This document shows positions 38,901-49,639 of a stretch of DNA of 64,000 bases, piece after piece (position 1 is the stretch's first letter; the number at the start of each line of letters is the position of its first letter). The stretch is from Brachionus manjavacas (taxonomy: Eukaryota; Rotifera; Eurotatoria; Ploima; Brachionidae), in contig JAHQIY010000036.1 of NCBI GenBank assembly GCA_019054805.1, positions 310,001 through 374,000 of the forward strand, read 5' to 3'. The position numbers and the translations under genes are program-made. The notes beneath the pieces were generated by a model that was given only the letters and a program-made list of their open reading frames with translations, searched no databases and was not told the DNA's origin.

Positions 38901-39484
38901 ACTGAATATTGATAACATGATTCTATTTATCACTGTTTCACGTTCACTTAGAAACATTTAATCGAAAATAATATCTGAGATATTATAAAGTTATATAAAA
39001 CAGTAAGATGTATGTGTTAGTTCAGAATATGGTCCAGATGATGTTTTTTAAATGTAGAAAAAATGTTATTCGGTTTATTTGACAACATCATTGAACATGG
39101 AAAAAAAGATGAAAGGAAAAAAAATCATTGTTTTTTCGGTCTTATTTAACATTCAAAAATTTCACCTACTTAAAAGAACTCAGATCATTCATCAAGGTAG
39201 CCATCTGAGATTGTTTTTATTTTCTTTTTAATTTATGTTTTTATTTATATCTAAGTTCGAGAAAGAAATTAAAGATGTAAGTATTTTTTACTTTTCTTAA
39301 TTTTTTTCTAATTAAAATCTTTATTAATAATATTAAACAAAGGAAATTTTAATAATCAGGAACGACATTAAAGAATTCAAGACGAATCAGAAAAAGTATA
39401 ATTACCATTAATAAGTTTTTAAATATAAAAAATTTATTTTTTTTCAGAGAAAAAGGCTCAGATATTGGAAAAAATATTGATTAA
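29958..39484 (+). CDS. Long coiled-coil protein, CCDC154-like
   Basis: Sixteen exons: 29958..30028, 30080..30531, 34734..34933, 35549..35631, 36616..36711, 36762..36987, 37081..37257, 37309..37433, 37484..37610, 37668..37937, 38054..38194, 38245..38310, 38407..38538, 39256..39276, 39343..39395, 39448..39484. All phases match and the total is 2277 nt, 758 residues, ending NID then TAA. Almost the whole chain is heptad-like Leu/Glu/Lys helix after a short Ser/Asn-rich N-terminus. Segments such as NRSLIEEVVRLQNEM, KENLERYTNSLLDEL and RRYEKVLNAE recall vertebrate CCDC154 from memory, and length is similar; other coiled-coil families cannot be excluded. The function of that family is poorly known. 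Exon 14 is a 21-nt microexon. Intron 2 (4.2 kb) carries LINE debris; most others are about 50 bp. Confidence 0.7.
31640..32283 (+). pseudogene. LINE ORF2 C-terminal remnant
   Basis: Inside intron 2 of the coiled-coil gene. A first frame reads CDTRQNILIKRTIGLSKYSR; after a frameshift, from 31821, a second reads ALKLESIKQIYYKHKIFF and continues open to a TAA at 32080 (about 87 codons), then further in frame past the stop. This is the style of the C-terminal region after reverse transcriptase in non-LTR retrotransposon ORF2. It ends in GCCTATGAGGTG and an AATAATAATAA tail at about 32240-32283. 5'-truncated and broken. Confidence 0.5.
32464..32530 (+). repeat. LINE-like 3' tail, second family
   Basis: CTGAAGGAGATTAAGCTCGG followed by ACAGATAAACAAACAAAGAA and AATAATAAAAT-type repeats. 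The same ending, on the other strand, is at 29175-29222, so two copies of one family sit either side of the first exons of the coiled-coil gene. Confidence 0.4.
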
Positions 39485-40321
39485 TGTTTGAGCTTTGAGA
39501 ATTTTGATCTATTTATTTATATATATAAATTGGATTTAATTTTTATTCATAATAATTTAAAATTAGTTCGAAATTGTTCACTCACAACCAATAAAAATAT
39601 TAAAATTTAAATTAAAATATCAAATTTATTGATGAAATTTTAAATTTTTTTCCAATAAAATCATAATTACCGACTTTTTGAGCTGAGTAAGAGATATTAA
39701 AAAAAAATCTGAATTATGCGCATCTGGTCATGTTTATTCCGTAATGACTTTCGATTGAATAAATTAGACAAGAATTTTTCTGAAAGATTTTACTTCGCCA
39801 GCATTTAATTAGATCAAATAAACGTGACAAACAAACCTTAATTTCTATTTTTGTTTTTACATACCGTTCATTCTGATACAAGAAACCGCGAATTGAAGAA
39901 ACTTGCTACATTTCTAAAGTGAAAATTATTTTTTTTTGTATATTGTGCAAAAACTTACTCAAATAAAAGATAACTTTTTTAAAATCATGTTTTTTTTTTT
40001 TTTAAATCAGGGACGAATACAAGCCGAATCACGTTTGTTTTAAAGTTAAATTTGACCGTTTTTTAATTTTAGTTGAAAATCGAAAATAAATACATAATTA
40101 AGAATAATACAAAAATAGATTTATGTGAATCAAAATTATTTTAATATATATTTAGCAAGTTTTCTTTTTATTGAACTTTTTTGAAATTTTGAAATTACTT
40201 TGTTTCATTAAAACTTAATACTTAAGCATGTTAAAATTTGAAATATATTTACGCAATTATTTTTAGATATGTAATGAATAAACATATTTTTTCGGCACTT
40301 AACGGTTAATACTCTGAATAT
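39485..40321. other. Spacer, no gene seen
   Basis: A/T-rich sequence between the coiled-coil gene stop and the broken minus-strand gene. No recognisable frame or repeat. Confidence 0.4.
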
Positions 40322-40537
40322 TTAAAATAAATAGAATAAATTCTTCTTAATTAAGTTCTCCTTTCTCAGCAGTAAAATCTCCTCATTTGATTTCTCCAGC
40401 TCACTTTCCATTTTTAGCTTTTCGCCTTTGAGAGACTTAACTTGGTCGGAGAATTCATCTCTATCCTCCCTCAAACGCCATGTTGTCTTGCTGTTCAAAA
40501 TTATTTTACAGCTGTTTTTGCCATCTTTTCTCGACAT
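40322..40537 (-). pseudogene. 3' portion of a broken coiled-coil gene
   Basis: An open frame whose core (TTWRLREDRDEFSDQVKSLK, then MESELEKSNEEILLLRKEN) is a clear coiled coil. It lies immediately downstream, on the minus strand, of the host segment of the 384-bp array, whose own frame reads ELKKETELRIRIESELL, the same style of helix, but joining them needs a frameshift. G+C is higher than in the flanks. Family not recognised. Confidence 0.4.
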
Positions 40538-43500
40538 CTCAGCAGCTCACTTTCAATTCTGATACGAAGCTCGGTTTCTTTTTTGAGCTCTCCTGGGGAA
40601 TCATCACTCTCCTAAGTGTTTGTTGCTGCTACTTGATTGATGCTGGTGCTTGATTTTTTAATTTGTACGCCTTCCTCTGAGAGGTCGCTTTCGTTGACCC
40701 AATTTTATATTTTGATGCCACAGGAAATGTGATGCCTAATTCAGAAACCAGGGTTAAACTTTGTATTATTCATTATTGGCTCATGATGAAATTACGAAAT
40801 CATTTATTTCTATTGCGGATTTTTTTAGTAGCCGATTCATGTACAATTAGATGCTATCTTACCAAAATTCTCGACAAATTTAAAAGATATTCGTTTTTTG
40901 ATATCCATCTTTTCTCGACATTTCAGCAGCTCACTTTCAATTCTGATACGAAGCTCGGTTTCTTTTTGAGCTCTCCTGGGGAATCATCACTCTCCTAAGT
41001 GTTTGTTGCTGCTACTTGATTGATGCTGGTGCTTGATTTTTTAATTTGTACGCCTTCCTCTGAGAGGTCGCTTTCGTTAACCCAATTTTATATTTTGATG
41101 CCACAGGAAATGTGATGCCTAATTCAGAAACCAGGGTTAAACTTTGTATTATTCATTATTGGCTCATGATGAAATTACGAAATCATTTATTTCTATTGCG
41201 GATTTTTTTAGTAGCCGATTCATGTACAATTAGATGCTATCTTACCAAAATTCTCGACAAATTTAAAAGATATTCGTTTTTTGATATCCATCTTTTCTCG
41301 ACATTTCAGCAGCTCACTTTCAATTCTGATACGAAGCTCGGTTTCTTTTTGAGCTCTCCTGGGGAATCATCACTCTCCTAAGTGTTTGTTGCTGCTACTT
41401 GATTGATGCTGGTGCTTGATTTTTTTAATTTGTACGCCTTCCTCTGAGAGGTCGCTTTCGTTAACCCAATTTTATATTTTGATGCCACAGGAAATGTGAT
41501 GCCTAATTCAGAAACCAGGGTTAAACTTTGTATTATTCATTATTGGCTCATGATGAAATTACGAAATCATTTATTTCTATTGCGGATTTTTTTAGTAGCC
41601 GATTCATGTACAATTAGATGCTATCTTACCAAAATTCTCGACAAATTTAAAAGATATTCGTTTTTTGATATCCATCTTTTCTCGACATTTCAGCAGCTCA
41701 CTTTCAATTCTGATACGAAGCTCGGTTTCTTTTTTGAGCTCTCCTGGGGAATCATCACTCTCCTAAGTGTTTGTTGCTGCTACTTGATTGATGCTGGTGC
41801 TTGATTTTTTAATTTGTACGCCTTCCTCTGAGAGGTCGCTTTCGTTGACCCAATTTTATATTTTGATGCCACAGGAAATGTGATGCCTAATTCAGAAACC
41901 AGGGTTAAACTTTGTATTATTCATTATTGGCTCATGATGAAATTACGAAATCATTTATTTCTATTGCGGATTTTTTTAGTAGCCGATTCATGTACAATTA
42001 GATGCTATCTTACCAAAATTCTCGACAAATTTAAAAGATATTCGTTTTTTGATAACCATCTTTTCTCGACATTTCAGCAGCTCACTTTCAATTCTGATAC
42101 GAAGCTCGGTTTCTTTTTTGAGCTCTCCTGGGGAATCATCACTCTCCTAAGTGTTTGTTGCTGCTACTTGATTGATGCTGGTGCTTGATTTTTTAATTTG
42201 TACGCCTTCCTCTGAGAGGTCGCTTTCGTTGACCCAATTTTATATTTTGATGCCACAGGAAATGTGATGCCTAATTCAGAAACCAGGGTTAAACTTTGTA
42301 TTATTCATTATTGGCTCATGATGAAATTACGAAATCATTTATTTCTATTGCGGATTTTTTTAGTAGCCGATTCATGTACAATTAGATGCTATCTTACCAA
42401 AATTCTCGACAAATTTAAAAGATATTCGTTTTTTGATATCCATCTTTTCTCGACATTTCAGCAGCTCACTTTCAATTCTGATACGAAGCTCGGTTTCTTT
42501 TTTGAGCTCTCCTGGGGAATCATCACTCTCCTAAGTGTTTGTTGCTGCTACTTGATTGATGCTGGTGCTTGATTTTTTAATTTGTACGCCTTCCTCTGAG
42601 AGGTCGCTTTCGTTAACCCAATTTTATATTTTGATGCCACAGGAAATGTGATGCCTAATTCAGAAACCAGGGTTAAACTTTGTATTATTCATTATTGGCT
42701 CATGATGAAATTACGAAATCATTTATTTCTATTGCGGATTTTTTTAGTAGCCGATTCATGTACAATTAGATGCTATCTTACCAAAATTCTCGACAAATTT
42801 AAAAGATATTCGTTTTTTGATATCCATCTTTTCTCGACATTTCAGCAGCTCACTTTCAATTCTGATACGAAGCTCGGTTTCTTTTTTGAGCTCTCCTGGG
42901 GAATCATCACTCTCCTAAGTGTTTGTTGCTGCTACTTGATTGATGCTGGTGCTTGATTTTTTAATTTGTACGCCTTCCTCTGAGAGGTCGCTTTCGTTGA
43001 CCCAATTTTATATTTTGATGCCACAGGAAATGTGATGCCTAATTCAGAAACCAGGGTTAAACTTTGTATTATTCATTATTGGCTCATGATGAAATTACGA
43101 AATCATTTATTTCTATTGCGGATTTTTTTAGTAGCCGATTCATGTACAATTAGATGCTATCTTACCAAAATTCTCGACAAATTTAAAAGATATTCGTTTT
43201 TTGATATCCATCTTTTCTCGACATTTCAGCAGCTCACTTTCAATTCTGATACGAAGCTCGGTTTCTTTTTTGAGCTCTCCTGGGGAATCATCACTCTCCT
43301 AAGTGTTTGTTGCTGCTACTTGATTGATGCTGGTGCTTGATTTTTTAATTTGTACGCCTTCCTCTGAGAGGTCGCTTTCGTTGACCCAATTTTATATTTT
43401 GATGCCACAGGAAATGTGATGCCTAATTCAGAAACCAGGGTTAAACTTTGTATTATTCATTATTGGCTCATGATGAAATTACGAAATCATTTATTTCTAT

Positions 43501-44153
43501 TGCGGATTTTTTTAGTAGCCGATTCATGTACAATTAGATGCTATCTTACCAAAATTCTCGACAAATTTAAAAGATATTCGTTTTTTGATATCCATCTTTT
43601 CTCGACATTTCAGCAGCTCACTTTCAATTCTGATACGAAGCTCGGTTTCTTTTTTGAGCTCTCCTGGGGAATCATCACTCTCCTAAGTGTTTGTTGCTGC
43701 TACTTGATTGATGCTGGTGCTTGATTTTTTTAATTTGTACGCCTTCCTCTGAGAGGTCGCTTTCGTTAACCCAATTTTATATTTTGATGCCACAGGAAAT
43801 GTGATGCCTAATTCAGAAACCAGGGTTAAACTTTGTATTATTCATTATTGGCTCATGATGAAATTACGAAATCATTTATTTCTATTGCGGATTTTTTTAG
43901 TAGCCGATTCATGTACAATTAGATGCTATCTTACCAAAATTCTCGACAAATTTAAAAGATATTCGTTTTTTGATATCCATCTTTTCTCGACATTTCAGCA
44001 GCTCACTTTCAATTCTGATACGAAGCTCGGTTTCTTTTTTGAGCTCTCCTGGGGAATCATCACTCTCCTAAGTGTTTGTTGCTGCTACTTGATTGATGCT
44101 GGTGCTTGATTTTTTAATTTGTACGCCTTCCTCTGAGAGGTCGCTTTCGTTGA
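40527..44153. repeat. Chimeric 384-bp tandem array (host segment + transposase fragment)
   Basis: Period 383-385 bp; the landmark TGATGCCTAATTCAGAAACC starts about 40729, 41112, 41496, 41880, 42264, 42648, 43032, 43416 and 43801. Each unit has two halves. A host half of about 190 bp carries, on the minus strand, SDLSEEGVQIKKSSTS and ELKKETELRIRIESELL. A half of about 194 bp matches the transposon at 46373-46566 (YFDATGNVMPNSETR). The order is H-T-H-T...-H, ten H and nine T, so a T fragment landed in the gene and the unit was then amplified. Units differ by a few bases (GTTAACCC/GTTGACCC, T-run lengths), implying recent expansion. The repeated 89-102-codon plus-strand frames are not genes. Confidence 0.9.
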
Positions 44154-44480
44154 CCTCTCAGAGGAAGAGATTATTTCGCCATACCTTATTTCACGTCCAG
44201 CAAATTTTTTGTTGAAAAGAAATCTTGCAATGCTGTCTTTTGTTAAAATTTTGAAAACGGACAAAACCAACAAAAGTGCCCCTTTCTACGTATTCGTCTT
44301 CGGAAAGGATGTAGGCTATGTGCACATGTTCCACACGCCCTAAGTTCTCTTGAAGACCACTTGTTTTCACCATCATGTCCAAGAATTCTGCAAACTCTTC
44401 CTGAATGATCGCGTGATTTGAATCAAAACGAGAAATCTACGAGATGTATAAGTCCTATAATTCGTTCGACATGATTGCTT
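44154..44480 (-). pseudogene. 5' portion of the broken minus-strand gene
   Basis: Continuing upstream of the array on the minus strand, one frame reads IIQEEFAEFLDMMVKTSG, LGRVEHVHIAYILSEDEY and GTFVGFVRF. A shifted frame continues DSIARFLFNKKFAGREIRYG. Together the order (GxVxxVxI..GFVRF..KFAGREI) loosely resembles an RRM fold, but the frame is broken and stops precede it. A palindrome CCTCTGAGAGGTC..GACCTCTCAGAGG spans the array junction near 44129-44165. Host function unknown. Confidence 0.35.
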
Positions 44481-45224
44481 TTTAAGTGCCACTACAGATC
44501 TAGGAAAATTAATTCTGAAAGTTTGGTACTGAGGAAGATGCTGAAATTCTGAAACTAAAATGAGTTTGATTTTGAATTTTGATGAAAGAACATTGAGAAA
44601 TTTTTTTTTTTTTTTTTTTTTTTTAGTAATGCGATTTTTAGGGTTTTGTTTAAAAACAGGACCCTGTGTGTAACCCAAACCCTGTATAAACTATTTTAAA
44701 TATTATAAAATATCTTTTTATTTCTAACAACCTCAATTTTAATAAACATCAATTTTTATATTAAAAAAATATTATATTTTCAAGTTTAAAAATAATTTGT
44801 ACAAAACACTTTAAAACACCCTGAAACACCCTATCAAGTATCCTTTTGAAACATCCTTTTGATTCTGATAGAGGACAAAAAGTTCTACTTGGCAAATTAT
44901 TTTCAAAAGGTTTGGACGTGTGAAAACCCTATAAAAACCGATAAAACAGGATTTTTCAAAACACCCTGAATATTTCTTTTTCTGGGGTCAAGAAATACGA
45001 TTTTGAGGTCGGTTTAACAAAATTAACTAAAAATCATGATTTAGCCAATCAGGCCCTCAAGAGTCCACTATAAGATTATTGAATTTTGACTTGGATATTT
45101 TAATGTTGATTCTAGGGTAACTTTTTGTAATATAATATGAAATTAAATTATCAAATAAAAAGCGTTTTTCAACAGTTATTCATTGAATAACTGAAATTCT
45201 TCTCATCTAGCCTTTGGGATTTTT
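44481..45224. other. Spacer with poly-T run
   Basis: A run of over 20 T at about 44600-44624 and repeated AAACACCCTGAAACACCCT-like words at 44810-44970 are the only features. The poly-T could be a retroposon tail on the minus strand. No gene seen. Confidence 0.4.
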
Positions 45225-45494
45225 ACTTATATTTGCCTAAATGCGGCTGCTTCTAGGTTCTGTTGCTTTTGAATACTATTAGCTTTGTGTTTCAGAGCGA
45301 TATTTTGTATTACGGGGAACTCTAAAACTAAATTATTTCTTGGCAACAATGTCGTTTGAGACATTTTTTTTTTCGAACTCTCTTTTTTTGTATTTTGCGA
45401 GTCATATTCTTGTTTTATTTTTTCACATTCAAGACCATATTTAAAATAAAATTTTAAACGATTTTTAAGGACTTGTTTTTTTTGCTTTTAGGCT
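45225..45494 (-). other. Unidentified minus-strand open frame without ATG start
   Basis: About 85 codons open from roughly 45494 to a TAA near 45227: KNRLKFYFKYGLECEKIKQE, SSKKKMSQTTLLPRNNLV, then IALKHKANSIQKQQNLEAAA. Codon use looks protein-like and it may be the last exon of an element-borne or host gene transcribed opposite to the transposase. Not recognised. Confidence 0.3.
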
Positions 45495-45756
45495 TTTATG
45501 CAAATCTAATTAGGTAGTCGACATTGTTATCATTTTTTTCCTACCACATCAAAATATTTAGTTGATCTGAAGTTAAAATATTTAAATTGCGGACCAAGAA
45601 GACCTGGAAATCATTTTGAAAAAATTGTTGCAATATATTTTGGTAAAAAATGTTACAATTCTCAATTTGTGTTGTATGGAAAATGGAATGAAATCGAAAC
45701 GGGTTTCATGATTCTGCTTTATCACTCTTAAACTCAAAAGACCAAACAAAGATTTT

Positions 45757-47677
45757 TTGGATACCAATATGAATTTTATGATCAGATTTGATTTAATGGA
45801 ATGGCAGAAAATCTTAGAATTCAAATCAAAATGCTCTCGTCCAAAGCTACTTGTCGGAGCTTCAAGATATTTTCTCGACAAGTTCAAAGAAAAAAACATT
45901 AACTGTGAATCAAAATTTATCTCGAATTACTTCACTACTTCTCAAAAAGGTAAACCTTTTTGGTCAGGAAAGTTGAAATGCTCCTATTGTGATTGCAAGC
46001 TTGAAACAATAATTCAAAATAAAGAAAACTCAGATGGTGTTTTTGTTGATGTTTCATGGAATCGCAAAACTTGTGACGAAAAATTAACCTCTAAAAGTGT
46101 AAGAATTTCTGGAGCGAATTCAATCATAGGTATCAGCTGAACAATGAATTTAGGGTTGATAGCGATGCTTCGAAACTAATTTTTGATTTTATTATTGAAC
46201 AGCCAAAAAAAAAAGGAATTCAAGGTTTTGTGCATGTTATTCAATCTGATCCATTTGCTTTCTTACTATTGTCTGAAATTCAACTAAGTTTCTGAATCAT
46301 TTTTAGAAAATTTTGAGATTTTAATTTTAATCACTTTAAAAGTTAAAAATATGGACTTTAATTCAAGAAAAAAACCCAATTTTATATTTTGATGCCACAG
46401 GAAATGTGATGCCTAATTCAGAAACCAGGGTTAAACTTTGTATTATTCATTATTGGCTCATGATGAAATTACGAAATCATTTATTTCTATTGCGGATTTT
46501 TTTAGTAGTACAATTAGATGCTATCTTACCAAAATTCTCGTAAAATTTAAAAGATATTCGTTTTTTAAACATCTAGCAATAATTTTCACCGATTTTTCTT
46601 GGGCTAATATTAACGCTTTAATGAGTACATTTAACGAATTTAATTTATCACACTATTTAGAAATAAGCTTTAAGATTATTGTTAAAAAAGAGCCTCTTTA
46701 TAAAAGTCCGTTAAAAGCAATTTTTTACATTTGCTCTACTCATATGTTAAAAAACATTATCGATGAGACTGAACGTTTAATCAAATTTCAAAGTGATCAA
46801 TCCAAAAACAAAATTAAAAAAGTATTCATTTTCGCGTTCTCACTTTTACAAAATTCAAAAAGTTTAGATGAGTTTTGTGAAATATTATTAATTGTAAAAG
46901 CAATTTTTGTCGACGAAATTTTGACTCTATTGTCCAAAAAATCTGCAAAAGCTTAAATTTCATCTAATTAAACGTAAAATCGATTATCATGCTGATTTTT
47001 TAAAAACAGTAAAAATGAGTAATAATGTTAGTGATCCAATATTTCATTTTAATGATGAGACAAAAACTCAAAATAAAACATCATCACCATTCACGCATTA
47101 TTTCGAAGATCTTGTTTCAAAAAATGTCGAAGAATACGAAAACGATCGTGACGATTGTGATTCAAATATCTACTTTAACAATAGTCAATGGTTAGTTATC
47201 AAAAACAGACTCCATCTAACTCCTCTCTGGTCTGGGATTATTTTTTCAGAATTTGATTTTGACTTCTCACGACGATCAAATAATATGATAGAATCATGGT
47301 TAAAGTATTTTAAAAACCACATCTTAAACGTTAATAATCATGTCAGAAGCCAAAGGATACTATTTACAAGTGAAGTTGCTGCTCCATTATACAATTATTT
47401 AAAGTTTAAATAAAAAGAATTTTATGAAAATCGATTCAACTTTTTCTATCAAAATGAAAATAAAAAATTTAGCGTGAACGAAGCTCTAAAAGAGCATTGG
47501 GGATTTAAAAAGCCATATAAGAAAAATGAAGCAAATTTTCATGAGCCGACAGACTTATCAATCATTCAAACTGATCTGGAGATAAATCGAATTTTTTATG
47601 AAAACGTAAATTTTGAAAGCAAAATGGAAGGTAGTATCTTAGCAAAAATATTTTTCTCAAATTTAATTTTTTTTTAA
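45757..47677 (+). pseudogene. DDE transposase of KDZ-like type, decayed
   Basis: Fragments in order: KGKPFWSGKLKCSYCDCKLE (zinc-type N-terminal part) and RISGAN at 45757-46140; in another frame EFNHRYQLNNEFRVDSDAS to FAFLLLSEIQL (46106-46294); YFDATGNVMPNSE, Asp codon 46391; YYSLLAHDEITKSFISIADF; IIFTDFSWANINALM, Asp codon 46591; ICSTHMLKNI; HLTPLWSGI; and NMIESWLKYFK, Glu codon 47291. The D..D..E order and flanking words match animal transposases of the Kyakuja-Dileera-Zisupton kind as I remember them; a MULE-like assignment is the alternative. Lesions: frameshifts near 46110, 46434 and 46935 and an in-frame TAA at 47411. The frame then continues EHWGFKKPYKK into the protease region. Confidence 0.7.
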
Positions 47678-48471
47678 AAGTTGAATCAGAATTAGAATCT
47701 AAAGAAGAAAGAGATACGAAAAATTCAGAAAGCGAACTATTTGAAATAGATGATGATAAATTCGAAACAATGTATTCCAAATCCGTCGATTGTTCAAATT
47801 TTTTTTATTATTGTATTGATAAGTATCGCATTTTAAACAAATCCGTAAATGAATTACTTACCAACTACTGGTTAGGATGTGATGTTAGTAAAATTATGAA
47901 ATTTCAAAGGCAAATTTTATCTCTGTCCATTTATAGGTTGTTAAATGTTTTGCTTATTGTTTGTTTAAAAAGCTTAAAATTAATGTTGAAATAATTGATT
48001 CATTTGATATAACTAAATATATAGAAAAAGGAAAACTTCCAATGAAAAAATTATTCAACTTTTTATTTATTTTAAGTTATAATTGAAAAATATGATCCAG
48101 TATACGTTCGAAAAAAGTGAATATGTAATAGGATTAATTAATGAGAACGGAAACCATTGGACTTGCCTGATAATAGATTTAACAAAAGATGAAGTTATTT
48201 AAATCGATCCATTAGGTGAAACAGAAGAAAAGTCTAATAAGGTTTTAGAAAGCTGGATGTAAGCTTTAAAAAAATCATTAAAAATTTAAAATTTTAAAAT
48301 TTTTTAAACATAAAAAAGGAAACTTATCATTGAAAAAGAAAAAAAAATCGTAAATGGAAGTTAAGAAAAATTGAACATTCGATTCAAATGGATGGACACA
48401 ACTTTGGAGTGTTTGTTTGTATGTTTTTGGAGCGATTTTTTGTAAAAAAAAGTAAAAATTCAATTTCAATG
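47678..48471 (+). pseudogene. Ulp1/C48-like protease domain, first copy, active Cys replaced
   Basis: Follows the transposase on the same strand. An acidic linker (ESELESKEERDTKNSESELF) leads to NELLTNYWLGCDVSKIM, then, after a short A/T stretch, VIGLINENGNHWTCLIIDL with the catalytic-type His codon at 48155 and IDPLG with Asp at 48206, and finally HSIQMDGHNFGVFV. In Ulp1/SENP proteases the last motif is Q-x(5)-C-G; here the Gln is kept but the Cys position is Phe (codon 48403). An in-frame TAA sits just before the Asp (48200). Such domains cleave SUMO/ubiquitin-like conjugates and are known passengers of several DNA transposon groups. Confidence 0.6.
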
Positions 48472-48509
48472 AAAAATTTTTGATTAAGTACAGATTGTGA
48501 ATGAATTAT

Positions 48510-48671
48510 GAATTCAAAAATATGAGTTCTAATAACATTTGTTCAATCTGTAGTTTTACAATCGACCCTCAAGAAAATATTTCAAAATTCAATTGTTCAC
48601 ACAAATATCATTTTAGATGTGTTGAATTAATTTCAGGAATTTCATTTAATAATTGTCCTCAATGCTTTTAA
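48510..48671 (+). pseudogene. RING-like zinc finger ORF
   Basis: A 50-codon frame beginning MSSNNICSICSFTIDPQENI and continuing CSHKYHFRCVELI to NNCPQCF then TAA. Ligand order C-x2-C ... C-x-H-x2-H-x2-C ... C-x2-C fits a RING-H2/RING-type finger, positions 48540-48665. It lies directly after the first protease copy; an incomplete second finger follows the second copy, so it is probably the C-terminal domain of the element protein. RING fingers normally recruit E2 ubiquitin-conjugating enzymes. Confidence 0.55.
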
Positions 48672-48819
48672 CATTGAAATATTTGTTTTAAAAATAAACA
48701 TTTTAAAAATTAAATTCCTTTCAAAAAATTTGGTGTCTTGATCAACACCTTTGTATATAAAAATATAAACAGATAAATTTTTGATAAAATACTGCTTTCG
48801 ACATACTTCCAGTATTCTT

Positions 48820-49176
48820 TTTTAAAAGAAAATTTTCTAACGATGAATCAATATATAATAGAAATTGGAAAAAAGCAAAATGTGATCATTCACTTCAAAC
48901 TGATCCTAATAATTGTGGGGTATTTGTGAGCTTCTTTCTAAAATGTCTTGTAGAAGGAAAACCGCTTTTTTTCAAGATATTAAATTGTTCACATCAAAAA
49001 TTGCGTTCAGAAATGATTCGAATCTTTAGAAAAATTCAAGTGAAAATTTCTGTTCGAAATTTGGTTCGGAAATTAAAACATTTAAAGATAATGTGAAAGA
49101 TGATTGCTTTCATAAATTTCACAAAACATCTATTGAAAATTATGAATTTGATCAGTCATGTCCAATTTGTTTTTAA
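48820..49176 (+). pseudogene. Second Ulp1-Cys segment plus partial RING finger
   Basis: A frame from about 48856 reads NWKKAKCDHSLQTDPNNCGV then FVSFFLKCLVEGKPLFF: the Ulp1 Q-x(5)-C-G end, here with the cysteine intact (codon 48914). Shifting frame, CFHKFHKTSIENYEFDQSCP ICF ends at a TAA at 49174; this matches the second half of the RING finger at 48510 with one Cys replaced by Ser. The tail of the element is therefore represented twice, about 510 bp apart, as diverged copies; the His/Asp part of the protease is present once only. Confidence 0.5.
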
Positions 49177-49639
49177 AAATAAATTTTATCTAAATAATGA
49201 CCACGTTTGCAACAAGGAAATTTACTCTTTTTAAAATAAAAATATTTTAGAAAAAATATTTGATGATTTGGCTATCCAGCGTGTGTGCTCACTTAGACAG
49301 CTAATTAGAACCTAATACAGCAAAACCAAAATTCTTATATACCTTTTTATCTACAAAGTCTTTAGCTTGGTTAGAAACTAATATATATAAATAAATCTTT
49401 AATTTCCCTAAATAAAAATTTTAAATTTCTAAATTTAATTTAAAAATAAAATAAAATTTTAAATTGTTATTTAGAAAATATTTTAAATTCTAATGGTTCA
49501 GATGCTTCATTCATAGAGACATTTGTGGTCTGTTTTTTTAAATTTATGTTTATTAAAAATTTTAACAATTTTATCTTAAGAATAAATCTTTTGAACTTGT
49601 TGAGAATATTTCAAATGTAATTTCCAATTTTTTTTGAAA

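Noticed and set aside
40729..44109. Nine repeated plus-strand frames of 89-102 codons starting MMPNSETRVK
   Set aside because: They read through a frameshifted transposase fragment and the antisense of a host exon; repetition reflects the tandem array, not a gene family.
40527..44153. CRISPR-like array
   Set aside because: The period is 384 bp with no short spacers and the context is eukaryotic.
44600..44624. Poly-T run as a terminator
   Set aside because: In a eukaryotic, A/T-rich context it is more likely a retroposed poly(A) tail or slippage than a Pol III terminator; no Pol III gene is visible beside it.
44373..44678. 101-codon minus-strand frame ending in a poly-Lys run
   Set aside because: It includes translation of the poly-T tract and is out of frame with the more protein-like reading at 44154-44420.
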